Positions 45,386-54,622 of a DNA stretch of 64,000 nt are shown here, piece by piece (the stretch's first letter is position 1; each line of letters starts with the position of its first letter). Under the pieces are notes generated by a model. It was not told the DNA's origin. It saw only the letters and a list, made by a program, of their open reading frames with translations, and made no database searches. The stretch covers positions 762,047 to 826,046 of the forward strand of contig NZ_MAKX01000001.1 in the NCBI RefSeq assembly GCF_001693415.1, read 5' to 3'. A program made the translations under genes and the position numbers. Source of the stretch: Tenacibaculum soleae (GTDB lineage Bacteria; Bacteroidota; Bacteroidia; Flavobacteriales; Flavobacteriaceae).

Positions 45386-45838
45386 ATGATGCGTGAACAA
45401 AAACAAAAAAGTTGGTTTGGTAGAAATTGGGGATGGGTAGTGCCTGTTGGTGGTTGTGGCTGCGGATGTATTGGACTTATTTTATTATTTGTTTTTGGTA
45501 TTGGTGCTGCGTTTTTTGGTATATCTGAAATAATTACAAATGCCACACCGGTAGAGCATGCTATTAAACAAGCTGAAAAAAACAAGAAAGTACGTAGTTT
45601 TTTAGGGGAGCCAATTGAAAAATATGGAATCCCATCAGGAAATATATCAATAAATAATAATGATGGAGATGTTGATTTTTCCATTCCGATTTCGGGACCA
45701 AACGGAAAAGGAACATTAATTGTTCGTGGTATAAGAACTAATGGCGAGTGGATTTATGAAGATTTATACGTGCGAATTAAAGAAACACACGAAGAAATTA
45801 ATTTATTAGCACAAGAAAAGGTTTTAGAAGATATCTAA
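45386..45838 (+). CDS. Coa1/Tim21-like small membrane protein
   Basis: 150 residues. One transmembrane helix with an unusual CGCGC stretch (VVPVGGCGCGCIGLILLFVFGIGAAFF), then a domain with VRSFLGEPIEKYGIPSGNISINNNDGDVDFSIPISGPNGKGTLIVRG, which resembles the Coa1/Tim21 family linked to cytochrome oxidase assembly. Function here is not proven. It reads opposite to its neighbours and its end overlaps the bioA 3' end by 15 bases. The first two codons are ATG ATG. Confidence 0.7.
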   Translation: MMREQKQKSWFGRNWGWVVPVGGCGCGCIGLILLFVFGIGAAFFGISEIITNATPVEHAIKQAEKNKKVRSFLGEPIEKYGIPSGNISINNNDGDVDFSIPISGPNGKGTLIVRGIRTNGEWIYEDLYVRIKETHEEINLLAQEKVLEDI

Positions 45839-47089
45839 AACCTTTTCGATTGTTGTGTATACTTTTTGTAACTGCTCTTTTGTAATTACATAAGGTGGTT
45901 GAATATAAATGGTGTTTCCTAATGGTCTTAAAAACACGCCATCATTCATAAAGTGTTTTAATAATTGATCACGTAAAGTACCGTAACGACCAGAGTTACT
46001 TTTTAAATCGATTGCTAAAATTACACCTTTACACCTTGTTGTGGTTACTTTTGGATGCTTTTTAATACGCTCTTCAAATGTTTTATGAGAAGTTATAATA
46101 GTTTTAATACTTTCTTGAATCGCTGTAGTTTGTAGTAATTCTATACTTGCTAAAGCAGCGCTACAGGCAATAGGATTAGCAGAGTAGGTATGGCAATGAA
46201 AAAAACCTTTTGCAATATCATTGCTTAAAAAATTACTGTAAATTTCTTCGGTACAAGAAGTAATTGCCATCGGAACTAAACCAGCAGTTAAAGCTTTACT
46301 TAAGCAGATAATATCTGGTTTTGTAGTAACTTCATCTGATGCAAAATGATTACCTGTTTTACCGAAACCTGTCATTACTTCATCAGCAATCATTAAAATA
46401 TTATTCCCTTTGCAAAACTTTAAAATCTCGTTTAAATCTGCTGCTTCATGAATTTTCATTCCGGCTGCTCCTTGCACTAACGGTTCGTAAATAAAACCTG
46501 CAATATCATTTTCTGCAACGATTTTTTCTAACTGATTTAAAATTTGTTGATTATTTTTCCCGTTCGGGACAGGAATACGCTCAATTTTCATTAAAAAATC
46601 TTCAAAAGGCCCGTTGTAAGCTGATAAGCCAGAAACCGACATCGCGCCGAAAGTATCACCATGAAAACCATCTTCAAAAGCAATAAAAGTAGTTCGTTTT
46701 TCGCCTTTATTAAAATAGTATTGCAAAGCCATTTTAATAGCTGCTTCAACAGCAGTTGAACCATTATCGTTAAAAAAGATTCGGTTTTGATTTTCTGGAA
46801 GAATTTTAATTAATTCTTCGGATAATTTTACGGCAGGTTCGTGTGTAAAATCACTAAACATTATTTGATCTAATGTTTGCATTTGTTGGTAAACACGATT
46901 GGTAATAAAATCATTACAGTGTCCAAACATACAGGTGTACCAAGACGAAATAGCATCGATATACTCATTGCCATTTTCATCGGTTAAAATACATCCTTTA
47001 GCTTTTACAATTCCTAAACTATCAGGATGCGTTTGGTGTTGTTTTAACGGATGCCATAAATGTTTTTTATCTCTTTCTTGAAGTGTCAT
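45824..47089 (-). CDS. bioA: Adenosylmethionine-8-amino-7-oxononanoate aminotransferase
   Basis: 421 residues, class III PLP aminotransferase. Marks: HLWHPLKQH at the start, ISSWYTCMFGHCND, FEDGFHGDTFGAMS, LIADEVMTGFGKTG with the PLP Asp, and the Lys in CLSKALTAGLVP. BioA makes 7,8-diaminononanoate using SAM as amino donor. It is 45 bases from bioD on the same strand. Confidence 0.93.
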   Translation of the reverse strand: MTLQERDKKHLWHPLKQHQTHPDSLGIVKAKGCILTDENGNEYIDAISSWYTCMFGHCNDFITNRVYQQMQTLDQIMFSDFTHEPAVKLSEELIKILPENQNRIFFNDNGSTAVEAAIKMALQYYFNKGEKRTTFIAFEDGFHGDTFGAMSVSGLSAYNGPFEDFLMKIERIPVPNGKNNQQILNQLEKIVAENDIAGFIYEPLVQGAAGMKIHEAADLNEILKFCKGNNILMIADEVMTGFGKTGNHFASDEVTTKPDIICLSKALTAGLVPMAITSCTEEIYSNFLSNDIAKGFFHCHTYSANPIACSAALASIELLQTTAIQESIKTIITSHKTFEERIKKHPKVTTTRCKGVILAIDLKSNSGRYGTLRDQLLKHFMNDGVFLRPLGNTIYIQPPYVITKEQLQKVYTTIEKVLDIF

Positions 47090-47134
47090 ACTTTTATTTT
47101 TTTCGTTTTACTGATAAAAAGTTCAGTTAGGCGT

Positions 47135-47752
47135 TTATAAATTTAGTAGCTTTTCTTTAAAAAGTTCAGCATATTCTTTTACTACATTTTTATCAAAGTA
47201 AGGTTCTTCATCAATACGACCAATTACTGTAACGTTAGTCATTTTTTTGATGATTTCTTCTGTGGTTTTATGTTCATCTCCAGAGAAAATAATAGCAATA
47301 TCAAAGCCTTTTTCTTGTAATAATTTTACGGTTAACAAAGTATGATTAATGCTGCCTAAATAATGACGAGAAACAACAATTACTTTATAGTTGAGTTTGA
47401 TAATGTCTAAAATTGTATCGGAATTATTTAACGGAACCAGTAATCCGCCGGCGCCTTCTATAACTAAATTGTTGTTAGTTTTTGGTTCGTTAATTTTTGA
47501 TAATTCAACTGTAACTCCGTCTATTTCTGCAGCAGCATGCGGACTCATAGGTGTTTTTAAAGCATAGGAGTTTGGATGAATTACTGTTTTTTTATTAGAA
47601 ATAAACTTTTTAATTTTATGAGAATCGGAATCCTCTAATTCACCAGCCTGTATAGGTTTCCAGTAATCGGCTTGTAAAGCTTCGGTTACAATTGCTGAAG
47701 CGACAGTTTTTCCTACCTCAGTAGAAATTCCAGTAATAAAATATTTTTTCAT
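47135..47752 (-). CDS. bioD: ATP-dependent dethiobiotin synthetase
   Basis: 205 residues. P-loop ITGISTEVGKTVAS at the N-terminus, YWKPIQAGELEDSD, and VIEGAGGLLVPL. BioD closes the ureido ring from diaminononanoate and CO2. The start abuts the stop of the DUF2007 gene (1 base apart), so both are cotranscribed with bioF and bioA. Confidence 0.93.
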   Translation of the reverse strand: MKKYFITGISTEVGKTVASAIVTEALQADYWKPIQAGELEDSDSHKIKKFISNKKTVIHPNSYALKTPMSPHAAAEIDGVTVELSKINEPKTNNNLVIEGAGGLLVPLNNSDTILDIIKLNYKVIVVSRHYLGSINHTLLTVKLLQEKGFDIAIIFSGDEHKTTEEIIKKMTNVTVIGRIDEEPYFDKNVVKEYAELFKEKLLNL

Positions 47753-48130
47753 TTAAAAGATTGTTTTGCAATCGTTACAAATTAATTTTCTGCTTTCAAA
47801 AAAAGGAAACAACATGTAAAAAAAACTTTTTCGTTGTGTTGGGGCAACTAACGTTTTAGAAGAATTGCAGTTTTTACAGTAAATAGCTTCTCCGTTTTCA
47901 TTTTTTTCATAAGTTCTAATTTCATTGTAAATAGTCAACGCTTTTTCTAAATCATCATTATGTACTAATAGTTTTACACCTCCAATTGCTTGACTTATTA
48001 AAGGGTCAGAATCAATTGTTTTTTCATCCATCAATAAAGTTCTGATATCATCAGAATCTAGTCTAGACTTAACAAGATGAGCTTCGGTAGAATATTCAAA
48101 AACGGTTAAAATAGTGTAATTATCGCGCAT
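47753..48130 (-). CDS. DUF2007 protein with C-terminal zinc ribbon
   Basis: 125 residues from the ATG at 48130. The N-terminus (TILTVFEYSTEAHLVKSRLDSDDIRTLLMDEKTIDSDPLISQAIGGVKLLVHNDDLEKALTIYNEI) matches DUF2007, a PII-like ferredoxin fold of unknown role. The C-terminus has two Cys pairs, CKNC and CNDC, forming a likely zinc ribbon. It lies between bioF (7 bases) and bioD (0 bases). Its place in a biotin operon is notable but no biotin role is known to me. Confidence 0.75.
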   Translation of the reverse strand: MRDNYTILTVFEYSTEAHLVKSRLDSDDIRTLLMDEKTIDSDPLISQAIGGVKLLVHNDDLEKALTIYNEIRTYEKNENGEAIYCKNCNSSKTLVAPTQRKSFFYMLFPFFESRKLICNDCKTIF

Positions 48131-48137
48131 TGTATTT

Positions 48138-49268
48138 TTAAACAAAAATAGCAAGATGTTCTAAAATATTGGTAATTTCTTGTCTAGAATTGTATGAGTG
48201 TAAACAAAAACGTAATCGTTCTTCTCCTTTTTTAACGGTTGGCGATAAAATTGGTTTTACATTAAATCCTTTTTCTGAAAGCTGCTTTGCGATTAATTTT
48301 ACGTTTTTATTACCAGAAATAATGCAGCAATGAATAGCAGAATTACTGATAATAAAATTTAGGTTTAGTCTTTTTACTTCTGATGTAAAATGCAGTATGT
48401 TTTGTTGTAGTTTTTTAAATTTTTCAATACCTGTTGAACCTCTAAATTCTGTATAAACACACTTTATAGTGGCTAATGCGTGTGGAGATAATCCTGTGGT
48501 ATATATAAAACTACGGGCAAAATTTATTAAATACTGTTGTAGTTCTTTGCTTCCTAAAATTGCAGCACCATGGCATCCAAAGGCTTTACCAAAGGTTACT
48601 ATTCTTGCAAAAACATCCGTTTGTAAATTTAATTCTTGAATCAATCCGAAGTTAAAAACTCCTAAAGCATGTGCTTCATCAACAATTAAATAGGCATTGT
48701 TTTTTTTACAAATCGCTACTAAATTAATTAAGTCAGGAGAATCACCATCCATTGAAAAAACCGATTCTGTAACTACATAAATATGCGCGTCTTTTTGTTG
48801 AACTCTTTTTAGAATTTCCTTTAAATGAGTTAAATCATTATGTTTAAATTTATAGGCTTTTGCATTTGATAATTTTATACCGTCGCGAATAGAGGCATGA
48901 ATAAATTCATCATACAAAATGATATCGCCACGTTGTGGTACAGCTGAAAAAAAACCAATATTAGCATCGTAACCAGAATTAAAAATTAATGCTTTTTCTG
49001 TTTGATGAAAAGTTGCTATATCTACCTCAAGAGTATTATATAATTGACTATTCCCAGAAAGTAATCTTGATCCAGATGCGCCATTAATAGTTAAGTGATT
49101 GTCAATTAAAAACTGATGTGTTTTGTTAAATAGTATTTCATTTTTTGAAAACCCTAAATAATCATTCGAAGAAAAATCAATTACATTGTTTTCTTTACCA
49201 AGTAAACGCAGTGCTTGATTTTTTTTACGCGCTAGTATTTTTTGAGTAAGTTTTTTGGGAAATTGCAT
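48138..49268 (-). CDS. bioF: 8-amino-7-oxononanoate synthase
   Basis: 376 residues, alpha-oxoamine synthase. Marks: FSSNDYLGFSKNE near 36-48, NGASGSRLLSGNS, DEFIHASIRDG, LIVDEAHALGVFN, and the Schiff-base Lys in TFGKAFGCHGAAILG. BioF condenses pimeloyl thioester with alanine, the first ring-building step of biotin. It is the first gene of bioF-DUF2007-bioD-bioA. The ATG at 49268 is used; one 5 codons upstream is less likely. Confidence 0.93.
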   Translation of the reverse strand: MQFPKKLTQKILARKKNQALRLLGKENNVIDFSSNDYLGFSKNEILFNKTHQFLIDNHLTINGASGSRLLSGNSQLYNTLEVDIATFHQTEKALIFNSGYDANIGFFSAVPQRGDIILYDEFIHASIRDGIKLSNAKAYKFKHNDLTHLKEILKRVQQKDAHIYVVTESVFSMDGDSPDLINLVAICKKNNAYLIVDEAHALGVFNFGLIQELNLQTDVFARIVTFGKAFGCHGAAILGSKELQQYLINFARSFIYTTGLSPHALATIKCVYTEFRGSTGIEKFKKLQQNILHFTSEVKRLNLNFIISNSAIHCCIISGNKNVKLIAKQLSEKGFNVKPILSPTVKKGEERLRFCLHSYNSRQEITNILEHLAIFV

Positions 49269-49281
49269 AGTGTAAAAATAC

Positions 49282-49311
49282 AAAAAGACCTACATGAATG
49301 TAAGTCTTTTT
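49282..49311 (-). terminator. Terminator after tRNA-Asn genes
   Basis: AAAAGACCTACAT pairs with ATGTAAGTCTTTT (12 of 13) around GA; the minus strand ends in T. It lies 3 bases beyond the first tRNA and separates it from bioF. Confidence 0.75.
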
Positions 49312-49313
49312 TG

Positions 49314-49387
49314 CTCCTCTTCAAGGACTCGAACCTTGGACCCTCTGATTAACAGTCAGATGCTCTAACCAACTGAGCTAAAGAGGA
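49314..49387 (-). tRNA. tRNA-Asn (GTT)
   Basis: 74 bases, full cloverleaf. Acceptor stem TCCTCTT/AAGAGGA, anticodon loop CTGTTAA between TCTGA and TCAGA, anticodon GTT, T-arm CAAGG-TTCGAGT-CCTTG. The terminal CCA is not encoded. Confidence 0.95.
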
Positions 49388-49455
49388 ATGTTCATATAGA
49401 ACAAATATGTAAAATGTAGCAATTATCGGCTGCTACGTTGCCTTTAGCATTTTAG

Positions 49456-49529
49456 CTCCTCCTCTTGGACTCGAACCAAGGACCCTCTGATTAACAGTCA
49501 GATGCTCTAACCAACTGAGCTAAGGAGGA
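49456..49529 (-). tRNA. tRNA-Asn (GTT), second copy
   Basis: 74 bases, same anticodon arm as its neighbour 68 bases away. Acceptor stem TCCTCCT/AGGAGGA and T-arm CTTGG-TTCGAGT-CCAAG differ from the first copy at three base pairs, each preserved as a pair. CCA not encoded. The spacer between them holds a 6-bp hairpin (GTAGCA/TGCTAC). Confidence 0.95.
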
Positions 49530-49732
49530 ATTTAAAACGTAATTGTTTTAAAATGCGAGTGCAAATTTAAGGGCTTTTTTTGTATCTGCAAATTTTTTTT
49601 GATAAAAAATTAAATTAAAAACGTTTTCTGCTGATTTATAAAGCTTTATTTTGATAAAAAAATAAAAATAAAAAAAGTTATACCTATTAATATCATAACT
49701 TGATGCTTTAAAATAAGCATGAAAAAAAGTTT

Positions 49733-49758
49733 TATTTTTGGTAAAAGTTGTATTTTTG
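49733..49758 (+). promoter_or_regulatory. Two -7 boxes before sucA
   Basis: TATTTTTG occurs at 49733-49740 and again at 49751-49758, both matching TAnnTTTG. The second is 40 bases before the sucA ATG. Which one is used is not clear. Confidence 0.5.
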
Positions 49759-49798
49759 TATCTATTATTCTTATTGATAGAAAAGCATAACAAGATAT

Positions 49799-52525
49799 AT
49801 GGACAAGTTTTCGTTCTTAAACGCAGTACATACCAGTTTTATAGGTGATTTATACGAACAGTATCAAAAAAATCCTGATGCAGTAGAACCAAGTTGGAGA
49901 AGTTTTTTTCAGGGATATGATTTAGCAAACGAAAATTATTCGTTGACTGATGAAGAAATTTCTGTTGAAATACCTGAAGAAGTACGTAAAGAATTTTTAG
50001 TAATTGATTTAATAAATGGTTACCGTACAAGAGGACACCTTTTTACAGAAACAAATCCAGTTCGTGAGCGTAGAAAATATACGCCTTCATTAGAGGTTGA
50101 AAATTTTGGGTTAACAAAATCAGATTTAACAACCGTTTTTAACGCAGGTGAAGTTTTAGGAATCGGTGCAAAAACATTAGCCGAAATAATTAAACACTTA
50201 AAAGCTATTTTTTGTGATAGTATTGGTGTTGAATATATGTATTTGCGTAGCCCAGAAGAATTAAAATGGTGGCAAAACCGTTTGAATAAAAATGGAAATC
50301 AACCAAAATATGATGTTGAAGCTAAAAAATATATTCTCACCAAGTTAAACCAAGCATCAACTTTCGAAAGTTTTTTACAAACAAAATACGTAGGTCAAAA
50401 ACGATTTTCAGTTGAAGGAGGAGAAACGTTAATTCCAGGAATGAGTGTTGCACTTCGTGATGCTGCCGAAAAATATGGTGTGGAGGAATGTGTGTTAGGA
50501 ATGGCACACCGTGGTCGTTTAAACACTTTGGTAAATATCTTTAAAAAACCTGTTCGCGATTTATTTAGCGAGTTTGAAGGAAAAGATTTTGAAGATCAAG
50601 ATATTGATGGAGATGTAAAATATCACTTAGGGTTAACCTTAAGTAAAGCCTATAAGGGCGGACAAAAAATGAAGATGAATTTGGTGCCAAATCCATCACA
50701 TTTAGAAACTGTAGATGCAGTTGCTGAAGGTATTGTTCGTGCAAAGGTAGATTTAGATTATAAGGGCGATAACGCAAAAATAATGCCTATTTTAGTGCAT
50801 GGTGATGCGGCTATTGCTGGTCAGGGAATTGTGTATGAAATGGCACAAATGATGACCTTAAACGGATATAAAACAGGAGGAACCATTCATGTGGTGGTAA
50901 ATAACCAAGTTGGTTTTACAACCAATTACTTAGATGCACGTTCAAGTACTTATTGTACTGATGTAGCTAAAGTAACATTGTCGCCAGTATTACACGTAAA
51001 TGCAGATGATGCAGAAGCGGTTTGTCATGCAATGGAAATGGCTGTTGAGTATCGAATGAAATTTAAAAAAGACATTTATATTGATTTATTAGGATATCGT
51101 AAATACGGGCATAACGAAGGTGATGAGCCTCGTTTTACGCAACCTAAATTATATAAAGCAATTTCTAAGCATAAAAATGCGAAAGAATTATATGCTGCTA
51201 AATTAATTGAAGAGGGAAGCATTTCAGCAGATTATGTAACGGAAATTACCGCAGAGTTTAAAGCGCATTTAGAAGCTGAATTTACAGAATCTAAAAAGAA
51301 AACGACTTCTAAAATTCAAGAATTCATGCCAGAAGTTTGGGATGGGTTTATAAGAAAGCAATTACAAGACATGCTGCAACCAGTAGATACAACATACTCG
51401 GTTGAAGCGTTAAAAGATATAGCAAAAGTAATTTCAACAACCCCTGAAGGATACAAATTTGTACGTAAAGCAGAACGTATTTTACAAGGACGTAAAAAAA
51501 TGGTTTTTGATCAGAACTCTTTAGATTGGGGAACTGCCGAAAATTTAGCATACGGTACCTTGTTAGAAGAAGGTTTTAATGTACGTATTTCAGGTGAAGA
51601 TGTAGAAAGAGGAACTTTCTCGCACCGTCATGCAATTATGCGGGATGAGGAAACCTTAGAGCGTGTAAATTTATTAAACACCAACCCGAAAAATAAAGGT
51701 GAAATGACTATTTTCAATTCACACTTATCTGAATATGGAGTTTTAGGATTTGATTATGGGTATGCCATGGCTGCACCAAATACGTTAACTATTTGGGAAG
51801 CACAGTTTGGTGATTTTGCCAACGGAGCACAAATTGTATTTGATCAATACATTTCATCGGCAGAAGCTAAATGGAAATTGCAAAATGGATTGGTAATGTT
51901 ATTGCCTCATGGATATGAAGGGCAAGGGCCTGAGCATTCATCAGGAAGGATAGAGCGTTTTTTACAGTCGTCAGCAGTTGATAACTGGACGATAGCAAAT
52001 TGTTCTACACCTGCAAATATGTATCACATATTACGTCGTCAGATGAAACGTGATTTTAGAAAACCTTTAGTGGTTTTTACACCAAAAAGTTTATTGCGTT
52101 TACCAAAAGCGGTAAATCCGATTGAAGATTTAGCAAACGGATCTTTCCAAGAAGTTATAAACGATACTGTTGATGCTTCTAAAGTTAAAAAAATGGTTTT
52201 TTGTACTGGTAAGTTTTACTACGATATGTTAGAAGAACGTGAAAAACTAGGAAGAGAAGATGTTGCTTTAATTAGAATAGAACAATTATTTCCATTACAT
52301 TTAGATAAAATTAAGGAAGTAATGGATCTATATCCAAATGTAGCACGCTATGTTTGGGCACAAGAAGAGCCTAAAAATATGGGGTCTTGGAGTTATGTGT
52401 TAGAGCGTTTTGAATTGGCAAAGTTAGAATGTGCGTCGAGAGATTATAAATCGGCACCAGCAGCTGGTTCAAGTACAAGATATAAGCAAAGACATCAGCA
52501 AGTATTAGACAAGGTCTTTGATTAA
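49799..52525 (+). CDS. sucA: 2-oxoglutarate dehydrogenase E1 component
   Basis: 908 residues, thiamine-diphosphate enzyme. Marks: SFLNAVHTSFIGDLYEQYQKNPDAVEPSWRSFF at the N-terminus, GMAHRGRLNTLVNI, NPSHLETVDAVAEG, HGDAAIAGQGIVYE and LGYRKYGHNEGDEP (the thiamine and His sites), then SGEDVERGTFSHRHA and PHGYEGQGPEHSSGR. E1 decarboxylates 2-oxoglutarate and passes the succinyl group to E2 in the citric acid cycle. sucB follows after 184 bases of spacer with a repeat. Confidence 0.95.
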   Translation: MDKFSFLNAVHTSFIGDLYEQYQKNPDAVEPSWRSFFQGYDLANENYSLTDEEISVEIPEEVRKEFLVIDLINGYRTRGHLFTETNPVRERRKYTPSLEVENFGLTKSDLTTVFNAGEVLGIGAKTLAEIIKHLKAIFCDSIGVEYMYLRSPEELKWWQNRLNKNGNQPKYDVEAKKYILTKLNQASTFESFLQTKYVGQKRFSVEGGETLIPGMSVALRDAAEKYGVEECVLGMAHRGRLNTLVNIFKKPVRDLFSEFEGKDFEDQDIDGDVKYHLGLTLSKAYKGGQKMKMNLVPNPSHLETVDAVAEGIVRAKVDLDYKGDNAKIMPILVHGDAAIAGQGIVYEMAQMMTLNGYKTGGTIHVVVNNQVGFTTNYLDARSSTYCTDVAKVTLSPVLHVNADDAEAVCHAMEMAVEYRMKFKKDIYIDLLGYRKYGHNEGDEPRFTQPKLYKAISKHKNAKELYAAKLIEEGSISADYVTEITAEFKAHLEAEFTESKKKTTSKIQEFMPEVWDGFIRKQLQDMLQPVDTTYSVEALKDIAKVISTTPEGYKFVRKAERILQGRKKMVFDQNSLDWGTAENLAYGTLLEEGFNVRISGEDVERGTFSHRHAIMRDEETLERVNLLNTNPKNKGEMTIFNSHLSEYGVLGFDYGYAMAAPNTLTIWEAQFGDFANGAQIVFDQYISSAEAKWKLQNGLVMLLPHGYEGQGPEHSSGRIERFLQSSAVDNWTIANCSTPANMYHILRRQMKRDFRKPLVVFTPKSLLRLPKAVNPIEDLANGSFQEVINDTVDASKVKKMVFCTGKFYYDMLEEREKLGREDVALIRIEQLFPLHLDKIKEVMDLYPNVARYVWAQEEPKNMGSWSYVLERFELAKLECASRDYKSAPAAGSSTRYKQRHQQVLDKVFD

Positions 52526-52546
52526 TACGATAAAAAGTAAGTGCAT

Positions 52547-52667
52547 GCGTTAGGGATTGAAACGGCATCCTTTTTTGCAGCCAATTCGAGTGAATTTGTG
52601 AAGAATGAACAAATTTGTATCGAGAATGCAGCAAAAAAGATATAGTGAAAAGCCCGCCCGAACGCCC
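52547..52667 (+). repeat. Composite dispersed repeat between sucA and sucB
   Basis: Begins GCGTTAGGGATTGAAACGG, carries TTCGAGTGAATTT and AATTTGTATCGAGAA as inward-facing half-sites, and ends GAACGCCC, which can pair with the start. The same order of blocks is found at 58357-58471. Confidence 0.8.
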
Positions 52668-52709
52668 AAATAAAAGAAATAAAATATTTCAGAATAAAAA
52701 AAAAGAAAC

Positions 52710-53924
52710 ATGAGTGTTTTAGAAATGAAAGTTCCTTCTCCGGGAGAATCGATTACAGAAGTAGAAATAGCAACTTGGTTAGTGGAAGATGGTGATTATG
52801 TTGAAAAAGATCAGCCAATTGCCGAAGTAGATTCTGACAAAGCAACGTTAGAATTGCCTGCGGAAGAAAGCGGAATTATCACTTTAAAGGCTGAGGAAGG
52901 CGATGCTGTTGAGGTGGGCGCTGTAGTTTGTTTGATTGATATGAGCGCAGCAAAACCTGAAGGTGGCGCATCAGCTGAAACCAAAAAAGCAGAAGCTCCA
53001 AAAGCTGAAGCTCCTAAAAAAGAAGAAGCTAAACCTGCAACGTATGCAACCGGAACAGCATCACCTGCAGCTAAGAAAGTTTTAGCTGAAAAAGGAATGG
53101 ATGCTGCAAGCGTGAAAGGAACAGGAAAAGATGGGCGTGTAACGAAAGAAGATGCTGTAAAAGCGGTACCTTCTATGGGAACGCAACCTGCAAATGGTTC
53201 GCGTGGTACGGAGCGTAAAAAAATGTCAATGTTACGTCGTAAGGTAGCACAACGTTTAGTTGCTGTAAAAAGCGAAACAGCTATGTTAACTACGTTTAAC
53301 GAAGTAAACATGCAGCCAATTTTTGATTTACGTAAGGAGTATAAAGAAGATTTTAAAGCGAAGCACGGTGTTGGGTTAGGATTTATGTCTTTCTTTACTT
53401 TAGCTGTTGTTAGAGCGTTAAAAATGTATCCTGATGTAAACTCTATGATTGATGGAGATTTTCAAATAAAACACGATTTTCAAGATATATCTATCGCAGT
53501 TTCTGGTCCTAAAGGATTAATGGTACCTGTAATTAGAAATGCCGAAAATTTATCGTTTAGAGGTGTTGAAAGTGAAGTAAAACGTTTGGCTTTACGTGCT
53601 CGTGATGGTCAAATTACAGTTGATGAAATGACTGGAGGTACGTTTACTATTACGAACGGTGGTGTATTTGGATCAATGTTATCTACACCGATTATTAACC
53701 CTCCACAAAGTGGAATTTTAGGAATGCATAATATTGTTAATCGTCCGATGGCAGTAAATGGAGAAGTCGTTATTCAGCCAATTATGTATGTTGCCTTATC
53801 TTATGATCATCGTATTATTGATGGTCGTGAGTCTGTTGGATTTTTAGTGGCTGTAAAAGAAGCTTTAGAGAACCCGATGGAATTGTTAATGGACAACAAT
53901 CCTAAAAAAGCATTAGAAATGTAG
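52710..53924 (+). CDS. sucB: Dihydrolipoamide succinyltransferase (2-oxoglutarate dehydrogenase E2)
   Basis: 404 residues: one lipoyl domain (about 1-75, [15 protein letters not shown] with the lipoyl Lys), an Ala/Lys/Pro-rich linker (about 80-105), an E1/E3-binding domain ([34 protein letters not shown]) and a catalytic core ending with the active site [16 protein letters not shown]. It takes the succinyl group from E1 and makes succinyl-CoA. The E3 subunit is not in this window. Confidence 0.95.
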   Translation: MSVLEMKVPSPGESITEVEIATWLVEDGDYVEKDQPIAEVDSDKATLELPAEESGIITLKAEEGDAVEVGAVVCLIDMSAAKPEGGASAETKKAEAPKAEAPKKEEAKPATYATGTASPAAKKVLAEKGMDAASVKGTGKDGRVTKEDAVKAVPSMGTQPANGSRGTERKKMSMLRRKVAQRLVAVKSETAMLTTFNEVNMQPIFDLRKEYKEDFKAKHGVGLGFMSFFTLAVVRALKMYPDVNSMIDGDFQIKHDFQDISIAVSGPKGLMVPVIRNAENLSFRGVESEVKRLALRARDGQITVDEMTGGTFTITNGGVFGSMLSTPIINPPQSGILGMHNIVNRPMAVNGEVVIQPIMYVALSYDHRIIDGRESVGFLVAVKEALENPMELLMDNNPKKALEM

Positions 53925-53950
53925 TTTTCTATTAATAAAGTATAAATTGG

Positions 53951-53979
53951 AAAGCCTACGCATTTTTGTGTAGGCTTTT
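53951..53979 (+). terminator. Terminator after sucB
   Basis: AAAGCCTACGCA pairs with TGTGTAGGCTTT (one G-T pair) around TTTT, then T run. Confidence 0.88.
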
Positions 53980-54001
53980 TTATTAAAAAAAATAAAGAAA
54001 A

Positions 54002-54586
54002 ATGAATTTGTCTAAAGATTTTTGGGAGAATAAGTATAAGGCTAATAAAACGGGTTGGGACTTAGGAGAAGTTTCACCGCCTTTAAAAGCTTATTTTGAT
54101 CAGTTAGAAGATAAGGAATTAAAAATATTATTTCCAGGAGGCGGTAATTCCTATGAAGCGGAATACCTTTTTAACAAAGGTTTTAAGAATGTTTTTGTGG
54201 TAGACTTAGCTGTAACTGCGTTAAATAACATAAAAAAAAGAGTGCCGCTTTTTCCTGAAAATCAACTAATTTTAGGTAACTTTTTTGATTTAGATACAAC
54301 TTTTGATTTGACAATTGAGCAAACTTTTTTTTGTGCATTAAATCCTGATTTGAGAAAGAAATATGCTCAAAAAATGAATGAAATATTAAAAGAAAACGGA
54401 AAATTAGTGGGACTTCTTTTTAATGCCAAATTAAATGAAGATCACCCTCCTTTTGGTGGGGATAAAGCAGCGTATATAACATATTTTAAACCGTATTTTA
54501 CTTTTAATGTTTTTGAAAAGTGTTATAATTCATACCATAACAGGCAAGAAATGGAATTTTTTATAAAGTTTATAAAACGTAAATAA
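54002..54586 (+). CDS. TPMT-like SAM-dependent methyltransferase
   Basis: 194 residues. The N-terminus FWENKYKANKTGWDLGEVSPPLKAYFD is the thiopurine methyltransferase (TPMT) family start, and ILFPGGGNSYEAEYL is the SAM-binding loop. Later PPFGGDKAAYITYF fits the same family. Bacterial TPMT members methylate sulfur, selenium or other substrates; which one here is unknown. Confidence 0.85.
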   Translation: MNLSKDFWENKYKANKTGWDLGEVSPPLKAYFDQLEDKELKILFPGGGNSYEAEYLFNKGFKNVFVVDLAVTALNNIKKRVPLFPENQLILGNFFDLDTTFDLTIEQTFFCALNPDLRKKYAQKMNEILKENGKLVGLLFNAKLNEDHPPFGGDKAAYITYFKPYFTFNVFEKCYNSYHNRQEMEFFIKFIKRK

Positions 54587-54622
54587 CAATTCGTTTAACT
54601 TAGTTATAGATTGAAGAATAAT

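Noticed and set aside
49548-49793. 81-codon minus-strand frame before sucA
   Set aside because: It reads through AT-rich promoter DNA upstream of sucA; composition is Lys/Phe/Asn-rich with no motif.
52811-53311. 166-codon minus-strand frame inside sucB
   Set aside because: It mirrors the Ala/Lys/Pro-rich linker of sucB and has no support of its own.
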